Shown here: positions 1 through 10,107 of the stretch, piece after piece
Numbering within the stretch: position 1 is the stretch's first letter
How the letters are laid out: each line of letters starts with the position of its first letter
Assembly (NCBI GenBank): GCA_030068075.1
Contig: CM057843.1
Location: forward strand, 43,469,832-43,533,831
From: Paguma larvata
Lineage: Eukaryota > Chordata > Mammalia > Carnivora > Viverridae
Length of the DNA: 64,000 bases
Direction: 5' to 3'
Program-made: the position numbers and the translations under genes
The notes under the pieces: model-generated
What the model saw: only the letters and a program-made list of their open reading frames with translations
What the model was told of the DNA's origin: nothing
The model's database searches: none

Positions 1-378
1 ACCTCCACACCATGCTAATGGGCTTTCCTCCCCCACTGATGATTGGAAGAAAGGCACAACCAGAAATAAGATTGCCCTAATCCCATCCAGCTAGGGGATA
101 TAGGAGAGGGGACAGACATGTATTTGCAAATGCCACCTATCACATGACAGCCCACTGTGGAGGAAGATGAGGAGAGAGTGGTCAGGAAGATGCCAGTGGA
201 TATGAGTCAGAAGGAAAAGCAGACCAGATAGAATTTATCACATCTAGAAAAGATAATTTTGTTTCCCACAAGTTTAAACCATTACATAGACAAACATTAT
301 TGTGAAATATGATAATTACTTTAATATTAGTAAACAAACACAAGGAAGATGTGTTGACAAATCTCCCTGTTCTGACAG

Positions 379-385
379 TATATAA
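379..385 (+). promoter_or_regulatory. TATA box of gene 1
   Basis: TATATAA lies 89 bp upstream of the ATG at 468. Transcription should start roughly 25-30 bp further on. A forkhead-like GTAAACA sits at 330-336, 49 bp upstream of the TATA box, as in genes 2 and 3. Confidence 0.8.
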
Positions 386-467
386 GAAGCCAGGACACAA
401 GGAGACTTACAAACTCAAGTCCCTCACTCTCCTGTAAACCATCACAGAACCTCCACCCTCTGACACC

Positions 468-959
468 ATGGTCAACTCTTGTTGTGGCTCCGTCTGCTCT
501 GACCAGGGCTGTGGCCAGGAGACCTGCTGCCGCCCCAGCTGCTGCCAGACCACCTGCTGCAGGACCACCTGCTGCCGTCCCAGCTGCTGTGGTTCCAGCT
601 GCTGTGGCTCCAGCTGCTGCCAGCCTTGCTGTAGCCCCAGCTGCTGCCAGACCACCTGCTGCAGGACCACCTGCTGCCGCCCCAGCTGCTGTGTGTCCAG
701 TTGCTGCCGTCCCTCCTGCTGTGGCTCCAGCTGCTGCCAGCCTTGCTGCCGTCCCACCTGCTGCCAGACTACCTGCTGCAGGACCACTTGCTGCCGCCCC
801 ACCTGCTGTGTGTCCAGTTGCTGCCGCCCCTCCTGCTGTGGCTCCAGCTGCTGCCAGCCTTGCTGTCGCCCCACCTGCTGCCAGACCACGTGCTGCAGGA
901 CCACCTGCTGCCGCCCCACCTGCTGTGTGTCCAGCTGCTGCCGCCCCAGCTGTTGCTAG
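468..959 (+). CDS. KRTAP4-like: High-sulfur keratin-associated protein, KRTAP4 family (gene 1)
   Basis: Single-exon gene for a 163-residue hair matrix protein of nearly 40% cysteine. Family knowledge: such proteins are disulfide-linked to hair keratins in the cortex of the shaft. Residues 1-16 ([16 protein letters not shown]) are the classic KRTAP4 N-terminus. The rest is CCxxx pentads, with four copies of a [14 protein letters not shown] module alternating with CCVSS/CCGSS and QPCC blocks. The start has a good context (gacaccATGg) and lies 89 bp after a TATA box. Translation ends at TAG 957-959, but the same frame stays open for 15 more Cys-rich codons (ending SSGSCCC) to TGA 1005-1007. The protein lacks the [18 protein letters not shown] tail of genes 3-6, so it is a different KRTAP4 subtype. 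Exact orthology cannot be assigned from sequence alone. Confidence 0.93.
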   Translation: MVNSCCGSVCSDQGCGQETCCRPSCCQTTCCRTTCCRPSCCGSSCCGSSCCQPCCSPSCCQTTCCRTTCCRPSCCVSSCCRPSCCGSSCCQPCCRPTCCQTTCCRTTCCRPTCCVSSCCRPSCCGSSCCQPCCRPTCCQTTCCRTTCCRPTCCVSSCCRPSCC

Positions 960-1007
960 ACTCCCTGCTGCCACCCGACCTGCTCTAGTGGCTCTTGCTG
1001 CTGCTGA
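960..1007 (+). other. In-frame Cys-rich extension after the stop of gene 1
   Basis: Directly after TAG the frame reads TPCCHPTCSSGSCCC and then TGA at 1005-1007. Gene 2 has the same arrangement. The TAG sits where CAG (Gln) is expected in the CCQT repeat, so a C-to-T change in an ancestor, or programmed readthrough, would explain it. Confidence 0.75.
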
Positions 1008-1295
1008 GTGCCCTGACCTGCACCCTGCTGCTTTTCATCAGCCAATCTGCTTCATGTAGTCCAACGGGGAGCTGAATATAGTTGTGAAGCCAACTATAAA
1101 ACTTCAGTTCCCACTGATTTTTCAACTGTGTTGGCCACCTCCCCTCCACAGCCCCACCACTTCCCCACCTCCTTGTTACCATCTCCTCCCATGTCAATGC
1201 AAAGTTTGAATATTCTCTGATATCTGTTAACATGTCACTCTAACTGATATATCTGTCACTGCCAATTTTCTGTGTGGAGATATGTCTAAATGTCA

Positions 1296-1301
1296 AATAA
1301 A
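1296..1301 (+). terminator. Polyadenylation signal of gene 1
   Basis: AATAAA lies 337 bp after the stop codon; the matching AATAAA is 7058-7063 in the duplicated copy. Confidence 0.7.
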
Positions 1302-3924
1302 TCTTAACTTTTCAGGTATACAAATATAAGAAATTGTGTCTCATCCTTTTCCTTTGTGAACTGTCACCCTTTGCTGTCAATTCTAGCATTCTCTGCACAA
1401 CGAGCAGATCATAGGTGATTTCAGGATTTTCACTTCTATCATCTCAGCACTTCCCATGCTAACAGTGTCGGATGGTGGCTTGCCGTAAGCACCTGGAAGT
1501 CTCTGCGGAGGACTCAGTCTACATGAAGGAGAAGATCTCACAGGACAGAGTAGGGAAGGAAGTCTCTGGGAGAAGTGCTCAACCAATGGGCAGTAGTTGG
1601 TGGATAAGGGCTCTAGCTGCTTTCCTGTCGAGTGGGGCGTGTGAGACCAGGGAGCCTCAGTGGCATTGAACCAACCCCGGCTGCCCACAGGAGTCACCTG
1701 CTCTGGAAATCAATCTGGATTGGCTTCCATCCCTTCCCTGGATCACTTCTCAGTGTCCCTAGAGCACCAGTTGGGATCCGCCCCAAACAAAATACTTGGT
1801 GTCAAACCTCTGTTTTGGGGTCTGACCCTGAAATCAACCTGCCACCAGTGTTCCAAGTCTCAGTAACAGTGCCTTCAAACATTTCCGTATGATATGAATG
1901 GTCACAATGATGACATAGTCAACTTTCTAACTTATTCTCCACTGAACCACTAAATCTTTTCATAGGATGCTGTTTCTTCTTAAAGGTTTTGAGCATTTGG
2001 TTTTAGACTACTTCCGTACAATTTTTAAAAGATCATAAAATAGCTCACCATGTTAGGAAATGTCTCCCTAAAGGAGGTATGTTTAAGGTGGACCACACCC
2101 AACTGTGATTCCTATATTGCATTTAAAAAAAGGAGAGCCTAAAACTGGTATTCCTGCATAGGCAAAGCATATGGAAGTGCTCTCACCAGAATCAGTAATA
2201 AAGGGGAATTACGATAGGGTAGTAAAAGAAGCTAAGAAAAAATGTGGTTTCAGTTTAACTCCACCCTCATATTCTGACCCACAGATGAGGGGTGTGTACT
2301 GTGCCATGGACTTGCTTGTCTTCGTGGCAAAGGGGTTGGGCCTTTGTACTCTTATGTCACTTTTCACATCCTTTGGTGGGTGGAAAGAATGGAGAGAAAA
2401 GAACTCCAGGTATGGTTCCCCCCCTTAGTCTGAGAGAATTAACTGTAGAAAGGTATGGGTGATCAGTGAGAGCCACTTGTAGTCAATACTCTCACTACTT
2501 TGTGGATGAGGGCATTTACGGCAAAGAGCATCTGAATGGGATATCATACATTTACCCCTGGCTCTGTTAATGTCTATGGATTTCTCTCTTTAACCTCGTT
2601 CCATGTGGTTTCTCACAATATCTGTAAAAACCAACAAGATGAGGGTTAGTGGGAGGCTCCCCTACTCCTTTAGCTGACTTGCCTGAGGCAGTGACCTACA
2701 CCCCCATCCCTGAGAGTCCTGAACCCATGGTTCCTATGTCCTCTTCAAGCTACAACTACTTGCCCATCTGCAGTTAATGCCGGGAGTAGGAATGCCATAC
2801 ATGCCCCAGTAGATCACCTCAATGCTAAACATGTTCCTTGTGGCCCCCATAGCTCCTAATATCTGGGCACTAGAAGCCTAAAGGGATAATGTGGCAGACA
2901 GAGATTTATCTCCACACAGAACTTTACCGCGTCCCTTCCAGTTAGCTTTCCTGTCTTAGAGCCGAGACCTCTAGATGTACACAGCCTACAACTATAGTAG
3001 AAGGAGGCACAAATTCCCCCTATTGAATCACTGGGATGAAGGTAGTGGGGAAACTTCTCCTTTAATTCTCACATCTACAAAAAGGTATTCAAACAGGGGC
3101 CTCAAATGATTGTGGGTATCCAGCAATGAGTTCAACTCAGACACCATGTCCAACAGCCTGCACACATAGGAGTATTTCAGCTTGCTCTGAGACAATGGCT
3201 GTAGATTTCTTGGGCAAGGACTACAGAAATTCTATGATGTGCACTTCCTGTGGTCTTTAGTCTAGGGAGGGCTTCATCTTAGCCATCTCTATTTTTGTGT
3301 TAATGGTTTCTATGTCTGTGAAAAGCATAACTTGAGGTCTGCAAACTATTTCATGGGTCATGGCTTTCCATTGGATCAATGACCTTACCCTTTGTTTTTT
3401 TATTGTTATGCTCTTTAAATATGTGTACCCACACACACATGCATACACACAGAAATAAAGGTGTATCTGAGTTGGCTGCCTATATCCTATTATGAGGGAC
3501 ATCATGCTCTATTATCCATATTGATAGATCCCTGAGGATCACATATCATTTTTTCCCCTTTGTCATTCCAACCTTATTGGCCATCACATAATTATACCCA
3601 CATTACTCCTTACAATTAAATGCTGCCACATGGATTCTGTCATTCAGAGGTATGACCATCCCCATTATTCCTAGGGAGCATGGTTTGGTCACAGTATTGC
3701 CTATCACAACCTCTAACTTTAGAGAATAGACACTCCTTTCCCAAAGATGCTGCTGACACTGGTACCTGATGATTCCTTAATAGCATGGTTAAGAGAGTGC
3801 CCAGACCCTCCTAGGGAACAGCTACTTGGCTTTGTGACCTTATGACTATATCCATTTTAGCATTTCTATTCCTCTGCACCTTTCGATCCCTGTCTTCTCA
3901 CCTTTGTGTGGCTTGGTCCTAGAT

Positions 3925-4465
3925 AAATCTGTACTGGTTATCTATTGTTAGGTAACATTACCTCGAAATTTAGCAGCTTAGAGTGATACTCATTTATTTT
4001 CTCTGTTTCTGTGGATTGAAATCCAGATATGGCCTACCTAGACTCTCCATTTCATAGGTTTTCACAAGGCTGCATTCAAGGTGCTGGCTGGCTTTGGGGT
4101 TTCGTATGAGGTCTCGACTGGGTAAGAATCCGTTTCCAAGTTCACTTATGTGGTTATTGGCAGGATTCATTTCCTCGTGGGACACATGAAGGAGGACCTC
4201 TCTTCCTTGCTGGCTGTTAAATGGAGACTGTGCTCAGTTCTTTGCTCCAAGGATCTCTCTCACATAGGACCTGGCTTTATGAAAGCCAATGACAGAAAGA
4301 GAAAGAGGTGGCATTTAGATTAGAGTCACAATCATTTGTAACTCAATCACTTGATGTTGTCATATCCTGTGGCTTAGAAGCAAGTTACCCAAGGGGAGGG
4401 AATTACATGAGGCAATGAACACCAAGAGGTGGAAATCATTGGGCCTTCTTGGAGTCTGCCTATCA
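3925..4465. repeat. Old interspersed repeat, family not named
   Basis: The segment starts with a TTATCTATTG-type motif and ends near a TCTGCCTATCA-type motif. It looks like a dispersed mammalian repeat of about 0.5 kb seen widely in placental genomes. I cannot name the family safely. It has no counterpart downstream of gene 2. Confidence 0.4.
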
Positions 4466-4508
4466 GAACTCTTATATAGTACTGAGTGGAAGAATTAAAA
4501 CACATTTA

Positions 4509-4601
4509 CAGTAATATTTCATTCATACAAAAATTCAGACAGTAATATTTCATTCATATAAAAATTCAGACAGTAATATTTCATTCATACAAAAATTCAG
4601 A
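4509..4601 (+). repeat. Minisatellite, three copies of a 31-bp unit
   Basis: The unit beginning CAGTAATATTTCATTCATA is repeated at 4509, 4540 and 4571 with a single C/T difference. Confidence 0.9.
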
Positions 4602-5060
4602 AACATGTAAAATGAAACTATATTTTTAGGTGTGTATACCTAGGTCATAAAACTGTAAGAAAAATACAGTAAAGGGTTACTTGAAAAGTCCACTTAAATT
4701 GTAAAATAAATCATAAAAGGTAAACAAGAAACTGTGACTAAATTATTTATTTATGAATAAATCTAAATCTTTAGCAAATTGTCATCTTGGCTGATTTGCC
4801 TTAACCACAATTCTTTTAGTTAAATTACACTACTGTGAACTCCTTCAATGCATTTTTCCATATTATTTTGCAATTATCTATATGTGTGTGTGCACTGGGG
4901 CTTCTCAGCAGTCTGTAAATTCCTGGGGGAAGAGACCCAAAACCATATTTGTAACATCAATAACTCAATGTGTGTATCGCAGATAATCCACTCAACAAGT
5001 TGGTTTTATAAACATGAACTTAATAGAGGGACATCCTCAAAGCGTTAATGAACAGAACAA

Positions 5061-5215
5061 AGGAGTAAGTCTATGAGGGTCCTTGAGCCTACAGGATCAT
5101 CTGGGTACTGGTTAGAAAGGCTGAACCTCAGGCTCCTCCTATATTCAGAACCTCTGGGATTTGTCCCAACCATATTTAATAAACCCTTCAGAAGATTTGC
5201 TGCATGCTCAAATTG
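5061..5215. mobile_element. MER5A/hAT-Charlie-like relic
   Basis: The segment with GGTTAGAAAGGCTGAACCTCAGG resembles the body of short hAT-Charlie MITEs (MER5A/MER20 type). The same relic lies at the paralogous position 14052-14207, so it predates the duplication. Confidence 0.5.
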
Positions 5216-6093
5216 GATTATCAGCAAATGGAGAATAAGTAGAAATAGTAACTAAATGAACGTGAATTGACTAAAGTCCATGGACATTTTGAATGTATCC
5301 AAACAAACGTGTGCTAGCAATTTCCTAACTACGGAGATAAGTTCTGTGGAGAGGCACATTCTGATTATTCAACAATTTTTTTGTTCCATTGAAGAATATT
5401 TTTAATTAAGAATGAGACAAGACTAAAGAAGAGGCTATGTCTTTCGGAATCTAAAGACCATCCAGAGAAATGCAACACAAAAATATATGATGACAACGTT
5501 AATGCTCAATGAACTACAAATCATGCTGACGGGAACCACACAGGTAATTGTCTCTATGGCTTTGGGGTAGGGAACAAGACCCAAAGTTAGAAACATCCAA
5601 GAAAACCCATTCCAGTGGCAGAGGTCAGCAACATCACATGCTCATATGCAGTTACTCCCTTCCTCATGGATCAAAAATGACCCATGAAACAGGGCCTTTT
5701 CCTCTTGTCCCATGTCACCTCCACAACATGCTGATGTGATTTCCTCCCCACTGATCGTTGGAAGAAATGCACAACCAAAAATGGGATTGCCTTAATCCCG
5801 TCCTGCTAAGGGATGTGGGAGCGGACAGAAAGAAATGTAATTGCAAATGCCACCTACCACATGACAGCCCTCTGTGGAGGAAGCTGAGGAGAGAGTGGTC
5901 CAGAGGATGCCAGTCGGTCTAAGTCAAAAGGAAAGGCATACCAGACAGTTTATCACATCTAGAAAAGAAAATTTGTTTCCCATCAGTTTAAACCATTATG
6001 TAGACAAACAATATTGTATAATCTGATAATTAATTAAATATTAGGTAAACAAAGACAAGGAAGATGTGTTGACAAATCACCCTGTTCAGGCAG

Positions 6094-6100
6094 TATATAA
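6094..6100 (+). promoter_or_regulatory. TATA box of gene 2
   Basis: TATATAA is 89 bp upstream of the ATG. A forkhead-like GTAAACA at 6045-6051 lies 49 bp further upstream. Confidence 0.8.
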
Positions 6101-6182
6101 GAGGCCAGGGCACAAGGAGACTTCCAAACTCAAGCCCCTCACTCTCCTGGAAACTCACCCAGAACCAGCACCCTCTGACACC

Positions 6183-6719
6183 ATGGCCAACTCCTGTTGT
6201 GGCTCCAGCTGCTGTGGCTCCTGCTGCTGCCAGCCTTGCTGCCGTCCCACCTGCTGCCAGACCACCTGCTGCAGGACCACCTGCTGCCGCCCCACCTGCT
6301 GTGTGTCCAGCTGCTGCCGCCCCTCCTGCTGTGGCTCTGGCTGCTGTGGCTCCAGCTGCTGCAGGCCCTGCTGCTGCATCTCTAGCTGCTGCCGCCCCAG
6401 CTGCTGTGGGTGCGGCGGCTGTGGCTCCAGCTGCTGCCAGCCTTGCTGCCGCCCCACCTGCTGCCAGACCACCTGCTGCAGGACCACCTGCTGCCGCCCC
6501 AGCTGCTGCATCTCTAGCTGCTGCCGCCCCAGCTGCTGCATCTCTAGCTGCTGCCGCCCCAGCTGCTGTGGTTCTGGCTGCTGTGGCTCTGGCTGCTGTG
6601 GCTCCAGCTGCTGCCAGCCTTGCTGCCGCCCCCCCTGCTGCCAGACCACCTGCTGCAGGACCACCTGCTGCCGCCCCACCTGCTGTGTGTCCAGCTGCTG
6701 CCGCCCCAGCTGTTGCTAG
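6183..6719 (+). CDS. KRTAP4-like: High-sulfur keratin-associated protein, KRTAP4 family (gene 2)
   Basis: 178-residue Cys-rich hair matrix protein in one exon. It begins [20 protein letters not shown], unlike the [13 protein letters not shown] start of gene 1, and carries three QTT/RTT modules joined by CCVSS, CCISS and CCGSG pentads. A GCGGCGSS stretch near the middle is unique here. The frame is open upstream to 6066, but that lies 5' of the TATA box, so the ATG at 6183 (gacaccATGg) is the start. It ends at TAG 6717-6719, the same stop position as gene 1, followed in frame by TSCCHPACSSGSCCC and TGA 6765-6767. It sits in copy 2 of the tandem duplication. Which human KRTAP4 gene it matches cannot be decided. 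Confidence 0.93.
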   Translation: MANSCCGSSCCGSCCCQPCCRPTCCQTTCCRTTCCRPTCCVSSCCRPSCCGSGCCGSSCCRPCCCISSCCRPSCCGCGGCGSSCCQPCCRPTCCQTTCCRTTCCRPSCCISSCCRPSCCISSCCRPSCCGSGCCGSGCCGSSCCQPCCRPPCCQTTCCRTTCCRPTCCVSSCCRPSCC

Positions 6720-6767
6720 ACCTCCTGCTGCCACCCAGCTTGCTCTAGTGGCTCTTGCTGCTGCTGA
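6720..6767 (+). other. In-frame Cys-rich extension after the stop of gene 2
   Basis: Fifteen sense codons ending SSGSCCC follow TAG and then TGA. The frame and length match gene 1, and only two residues differ from it. Confidence 0.75.
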
Positions 6768-7057
6768 GTGCCCTGACCTGCACCCTGCTGCTTTTCATCA
6801 GCCAATCTGCTTCATGTAGTCCGACTGGGAGCTGAATCATGTGAAGCCAACTGTAAAAACCTCAGTTCCCGCTGATTTTTCAACGGAGTTGGCTTTGGAA
6901 TATAACCCCCTCCACTGCCCTCCCACCTCCTTGTTACTATCTCCCTCTCAAATCAATACAAAGTTTGAATAATCTCTGATATCTGTTAACATGTCATCCT
7001 CATTGATGTATCTGTTTAATACCAGATTTTCTGTATGGATATGTTTAATATGTGTTG

Positions 7058-7063
7058 AATAAA
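7058..7063 (+). terminator. Polyadenylation signal of gene 2
   Basis: AATAAA lies 339 bp after the stop, at the position paralogous to the gene 1 signal. Confidence 0.7.
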
Positions 7064-7799
7064 TCTTAATTTTCCAGGCAAACAAATATAAGAAATTGTG
7101 TCTCATTATTTTTCCTTCATGAATGGTCACCCTTAGCTATCAGGTCTTCTACTATTCTCTGTGATCATGGCAGGTGATTTCAGGATTTTCACTTCTATCA
7201 TCTCAGCACTTCCCATGCTAACAGTGTAGGATGGTGGCTTGCCACAAGCACCTGGAACTCTCTGTGGAGGACTCAGTCTACATGAAGGAGAAGATCTCAC
7301 AGGACAGAGTAGGGAAGGAAGTCTCTAGGAGAAGTGCTCAACCAATGGGCAGTAGTTGGTGGATAAGTGCTCTAGCCGCTTTCCTGTCGAGTGGGGTGTG
7401 TAAGACCAGGGGGCCTCAGTGGCACTGAACCAACCCCGGCTACCCACAGGAGTCACCTGCTCTGGAAATCAATCTGGATTGGCTTCCATCCCTTCCCTGG
7501 ATCACTTCTCAGTGTCCCTAGAGCACCAGTTGGGATCCGCCCCCAAACAAAATACTTGGTGTCAAAACTCTGTTTTCAGGTCTGATCCTGAGGTCAACCT
7601 AACACCAGTGTTCCAAGACTCAGAAGCAATGCCTTCATTTCCGTATGATATGAATGGTCATAATGGTGACACGGTCAACTGTTGAGCTTATTCTCCACTG
7701 AACCACTAAATCTTTTGACAGGACGCTGTTTCTTCTTACAGTTTTTACACACTTGGTTTAGGACTACTTGTCTCCTATTTTTAAAATGTCATATATCAT

Positions 7800-8024
7800 C
7801 ACGGGGCGCCTGGGTGGCTCAGTCGGTTAAGCGGCCGACTTCGGCTCAGGTCATGATCTCGCGGTCTGTGAGTTCGAGCCCCGCGTCGGGGTCTGTGTTG
7901 ACGGCTCATCAGAGCCTGGAGCCTGCTTCGGATTCTGTGTCTGCCTCTCTCTCTGCCCTTCCCCTGCTCACTCTATGTCTCTATGTCTCTCAAAAATAAA
8001 TAAACGTTAAAAAAAATTTAAAAA
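7800..8024 (+). mobile_element. Can-SINE with target-site duplication
   Basis: A tRNA-Lys-like head (GGGGCGCCTGGGTGGCTCAG) is followed by a CT-rich body and an A-rich tail. It is flanked by AAAATGTCATATATCAT at 7783-7799 and 8025-8041. It is absent at the matching place in duplication copy 1. Confidence 0.95.
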
Positions 8025-8165
8025 AAAATGTCATATATCATGAAGTACAGGACACACTGCCACAAGTAACATAGCTCACCATATTAGGAACTGTCTCCCC
8101 AATGGAGGCTACGTTTAAGGGAGACCATCCCAAAATGTGATTCTTACATTGTATTAAAAAAAAAA

Positions 8166-8397
8166 GGGGGGGTGCCTTGGGTGGCTCAGTTGGTTAAGCA
8201 GCTGACTTCAGCTCAGGTCATGATCTCACGGTCTGTGAGTTCAAGCCCCACGTCGGGCTCTGTGCTGACAGCTCAGAGCCTGGAGCCTGCTTCACATTCT
8301 GTGTCTGCCTCTCTCTCTGCCCTTCCCCTGCTCACACTCTGTCTCTCTCTCTCTCTCAAAAAAAATAAATAAACATTTAAAAAATTAAAAAAAAAAA
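8166..8397 (+). mobile_element. Can-SINE
   Basis: tRNA-Lys-like head, CT-rich body and AATAAATAAA/A tail. It lies between short ATTAAAA-type repeats and is missing from duplication copy 1. Confidence 0.9.
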
Positions 8398-9907
8398 CTA
8401 AAACATATTCTTGCACTTCGGACAACCGTTGGTGGGAGGTAGGACAGAGAGTGCAGATCCCCAGGTGTGGTCGCCCCTTAGTCTGAGAGAATTAACTGCA
8501 GTCAGTGTGAGCCACTCCCAGTCCATACTCTAACTAGCTTGCGGATGAGGGCATTTACGGAAAAAGGGATCTGAATGGGATATCGTATGACTACTCCTGG
8601 TTCTGCTCATGTATATGGATTTCTCTTAGTAATCTCACTCCATGTGGTTTTGCACTATTTCTAGACAACCCTACAAGAAGAGGAGGCTCTCTGCTCCTTT
8701 AGCCGACTTGCCTGGTTCAGTGACCAAGGTCCCCATCCCTGTGAGTCCCGAGACCATGGTCCCTATGTCTTCTTCAGGCTACACTACTTGCCCACCTGCA
8801 GTTTCCTAGGTTACTGGATGCACCCGTGGGTCACCTCAAAGCTATACATATTCCTCTTGGTCCCTATAGCTCCTAACTTTGCTTGCTGATTTCCTGGTAC
8901 TAGAAGCCCAGGGATAAGGTGACAGCCAGAGCTTTTATTCGGAACTTTAGCATGTCTTTTCAAGGTAGTTTTCTCTCTTAAAGCTGAGACCTTACATGTA
9001 CACAGCCCATAATTTGGGGAAAAGGAGGCGCAAACTCTCCCAAATGGAATACTGGATATGAAGATGAGCAGGGGGAACCTCTCCTATAACCATGGCATCT
9101 GGATCAATGTATTCTAATGGGGCCATGCTGGCATTTTGTGTATTTAGCACTCGAGGTCAACTCAGATCCCATATTGAACAGCATCAAAATACATGAGTAT
9201 TCTAGTGCCCCCGTAAATGGCTCTGTATTCATTTGGAAAAACTCTAAAGACATTTCTACTATATACACTTACTGCTGTCCTTTATCCTAGAGGACTGGCT
9301 TCTGTTTTGGTGGGTCAATGGGTTCTAGATCTGAGAATTGGGGCAGGTCTGCAAACTGCATGAGGGATCACCAGTTTCCTTTGGGATCACTGACCTCGGC
9401 TTTTTGTTCATATATTCCCTAGCTGTACAGAGCTTAAGGTAAAGAACTTAAGGTACAGAATTTAAGGTACAGGTACAGCTATATCCTAGTTGGTATACGT
9501 GTCCCCTCAAGGGACATCATGCTCTATTATCCATATTGGAAGATCCCTGAGGGTCCCACGTCATTCTGCCTGCTTTGTCATTCCAACCTTGCTGACTTTC
9601 ACATAATTATATCCACATTACTTCTTAGAATTAAATGTTGCCACCTGGCTTTTGCTATGCAGAGATATGTCATCCCCATTATTCCTTGGGAGGCCAGTTC
9701 TCTCACAGTATTCCTTTCCACCACCTCTGTATTCAGAGAATAGGCACCTCATACCTGATAATTCCTATATTATACATGTATATTTTATACACCATGCAGT
9801 ATATGTGTTTTTCATAATATGAATTTTTATAAATTCAGTGTGAATTGAAATGCTTGCTTTATTTATATATTTTAAAAAAATATTAGATTATGCATTGATT
9901 GAACATG

Positions 9908-10107
9908 CTGTTGACCCTTGAATGATACAGGTTTGAACCACGTGAGTCCACTTATAGGCAGTTTTTTTTTTTTTTTTTATAAAGTGTACTTCTTGCCAAC
10001 AGTAGGCTGTTAGTACTTATGTTTTTGGGGAATCAAAAGTTACATGGAGACTTTGACTGACAGGAGATGGCATCTCTAGCCTCTGCTTTGGTCAAGGGTC
10101 AACTGTA
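9908..10107. mobile_element. MER2-like (Tigger-type) MITE
   Basis: Terminal inverted repeats CTGTTGACCCTTGA (9908-9921) and TCAAGGGTCAACTG (10092-10105) bound about 200 bp that includes a GAATCAAAAGTTACATGGAG segment. This matches the layout of MER2-type Tigger derivatives. Confidence 0.7.

Larger units (their letters stand above)
1..3785 (+). repeat. Tandem segmental duplication, copy 1 (gene 1 and its flanks)
   Basis: This interval aligns, with small gaps, to 5717-9775: upstream flank, KRTAP4 gene, 3' UTR and about 2.5 kb downstream. The offset is 5716 at the left end and 5715 at the ATG. Copy 1 lacks the two SINEs of copy 2. It also has roughly 200 bp around 2140-2350 with no counterpart there. 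From 1302 to 3785 I recognise no gene; the open frames there are short and not shared by both copies. Confidence 0.8.
4705..6182 (+). repeat. Upstream block shared by genes 2 and 3 (copy at gene 2)
   Basis: Aligns to about 13675-15165 (offset close to 8980). It includes the A/T-rich AATTATTTATTTATGAATAA segment, a hAT-like relic and the promoter. This shows that the gene 2 and gene 3 flanks descend from one duplication. Confidence 0.75.
5717..9775 (+). repeat. Tandem segmental duplication, copy 2 (gene 2 and its flanks)
   Basis: Paralogous copy of 1-3785. Homology is visible from the upstream flank through the 3' UTR to the shared segment near 9520-9740 (3500-3735 in copy 1). It differs mainly by two Can-SINE insertions and a missing stretch of about 200 bp. 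Confidence 0.8.

Noticed and set aside
468..959. CRISPR-like or satellite array because of the regular repeats
   Set aside because: The period follows CCxxx codons in an open frame with TATA and polyadenylation signals, and the genome is mammalian.
957..959. Calling genes 1 and 2 pseudogenes because of the TAG before the Cys-rich tail
   Set aside because: Both keep full-length, frame-intact KRTAP4 repeats, good promoters and polyadenylation signals. Loss of a 16-residue tail need not inactivate a matrix protein.
327..1059. Long open frames in other frames and on the minus strand across KRTAP4 gene 1 (Ala/Pro-rich and Gln-rich proteins)
   Set aside because: The repeated TGC TGC xxx pattern leaves all frames free of stops. 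The frames recur over every KRTAP gene, have no promoter of their own and encode only simple-sequence proteins.
2171..2428. 85-residue open frame in the segment present only in duplication copy 1
   Set aside because: No start context, promoter or recognisable domain, and it is not shared by copy 2.
6066..6182. N-terminal extension of KRTAP4 gene 2 (and similar ones at 15049 and 29501)
   Set aside because: The upstream ATGs lie before the TATA box, so they cannot be in the mRNA from that promoter. The family N-terminus starts at the later ATG.
468..6719. Assignment of genes 1 and 2 to KRTAP9
   Set aside because: KRTAP9 proteins begin with a MTHCC-type N-terminus. These begin [16 protein letters not shown] or MANSCCGSS and have the KRTAP4 QTT/RTT modules.
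7803..7880. tRNA-Lys-like gene
   Set aside because: It is the tRNA-derived head of a Can-SINE, one of many copies, followed by the SINE body and tail.
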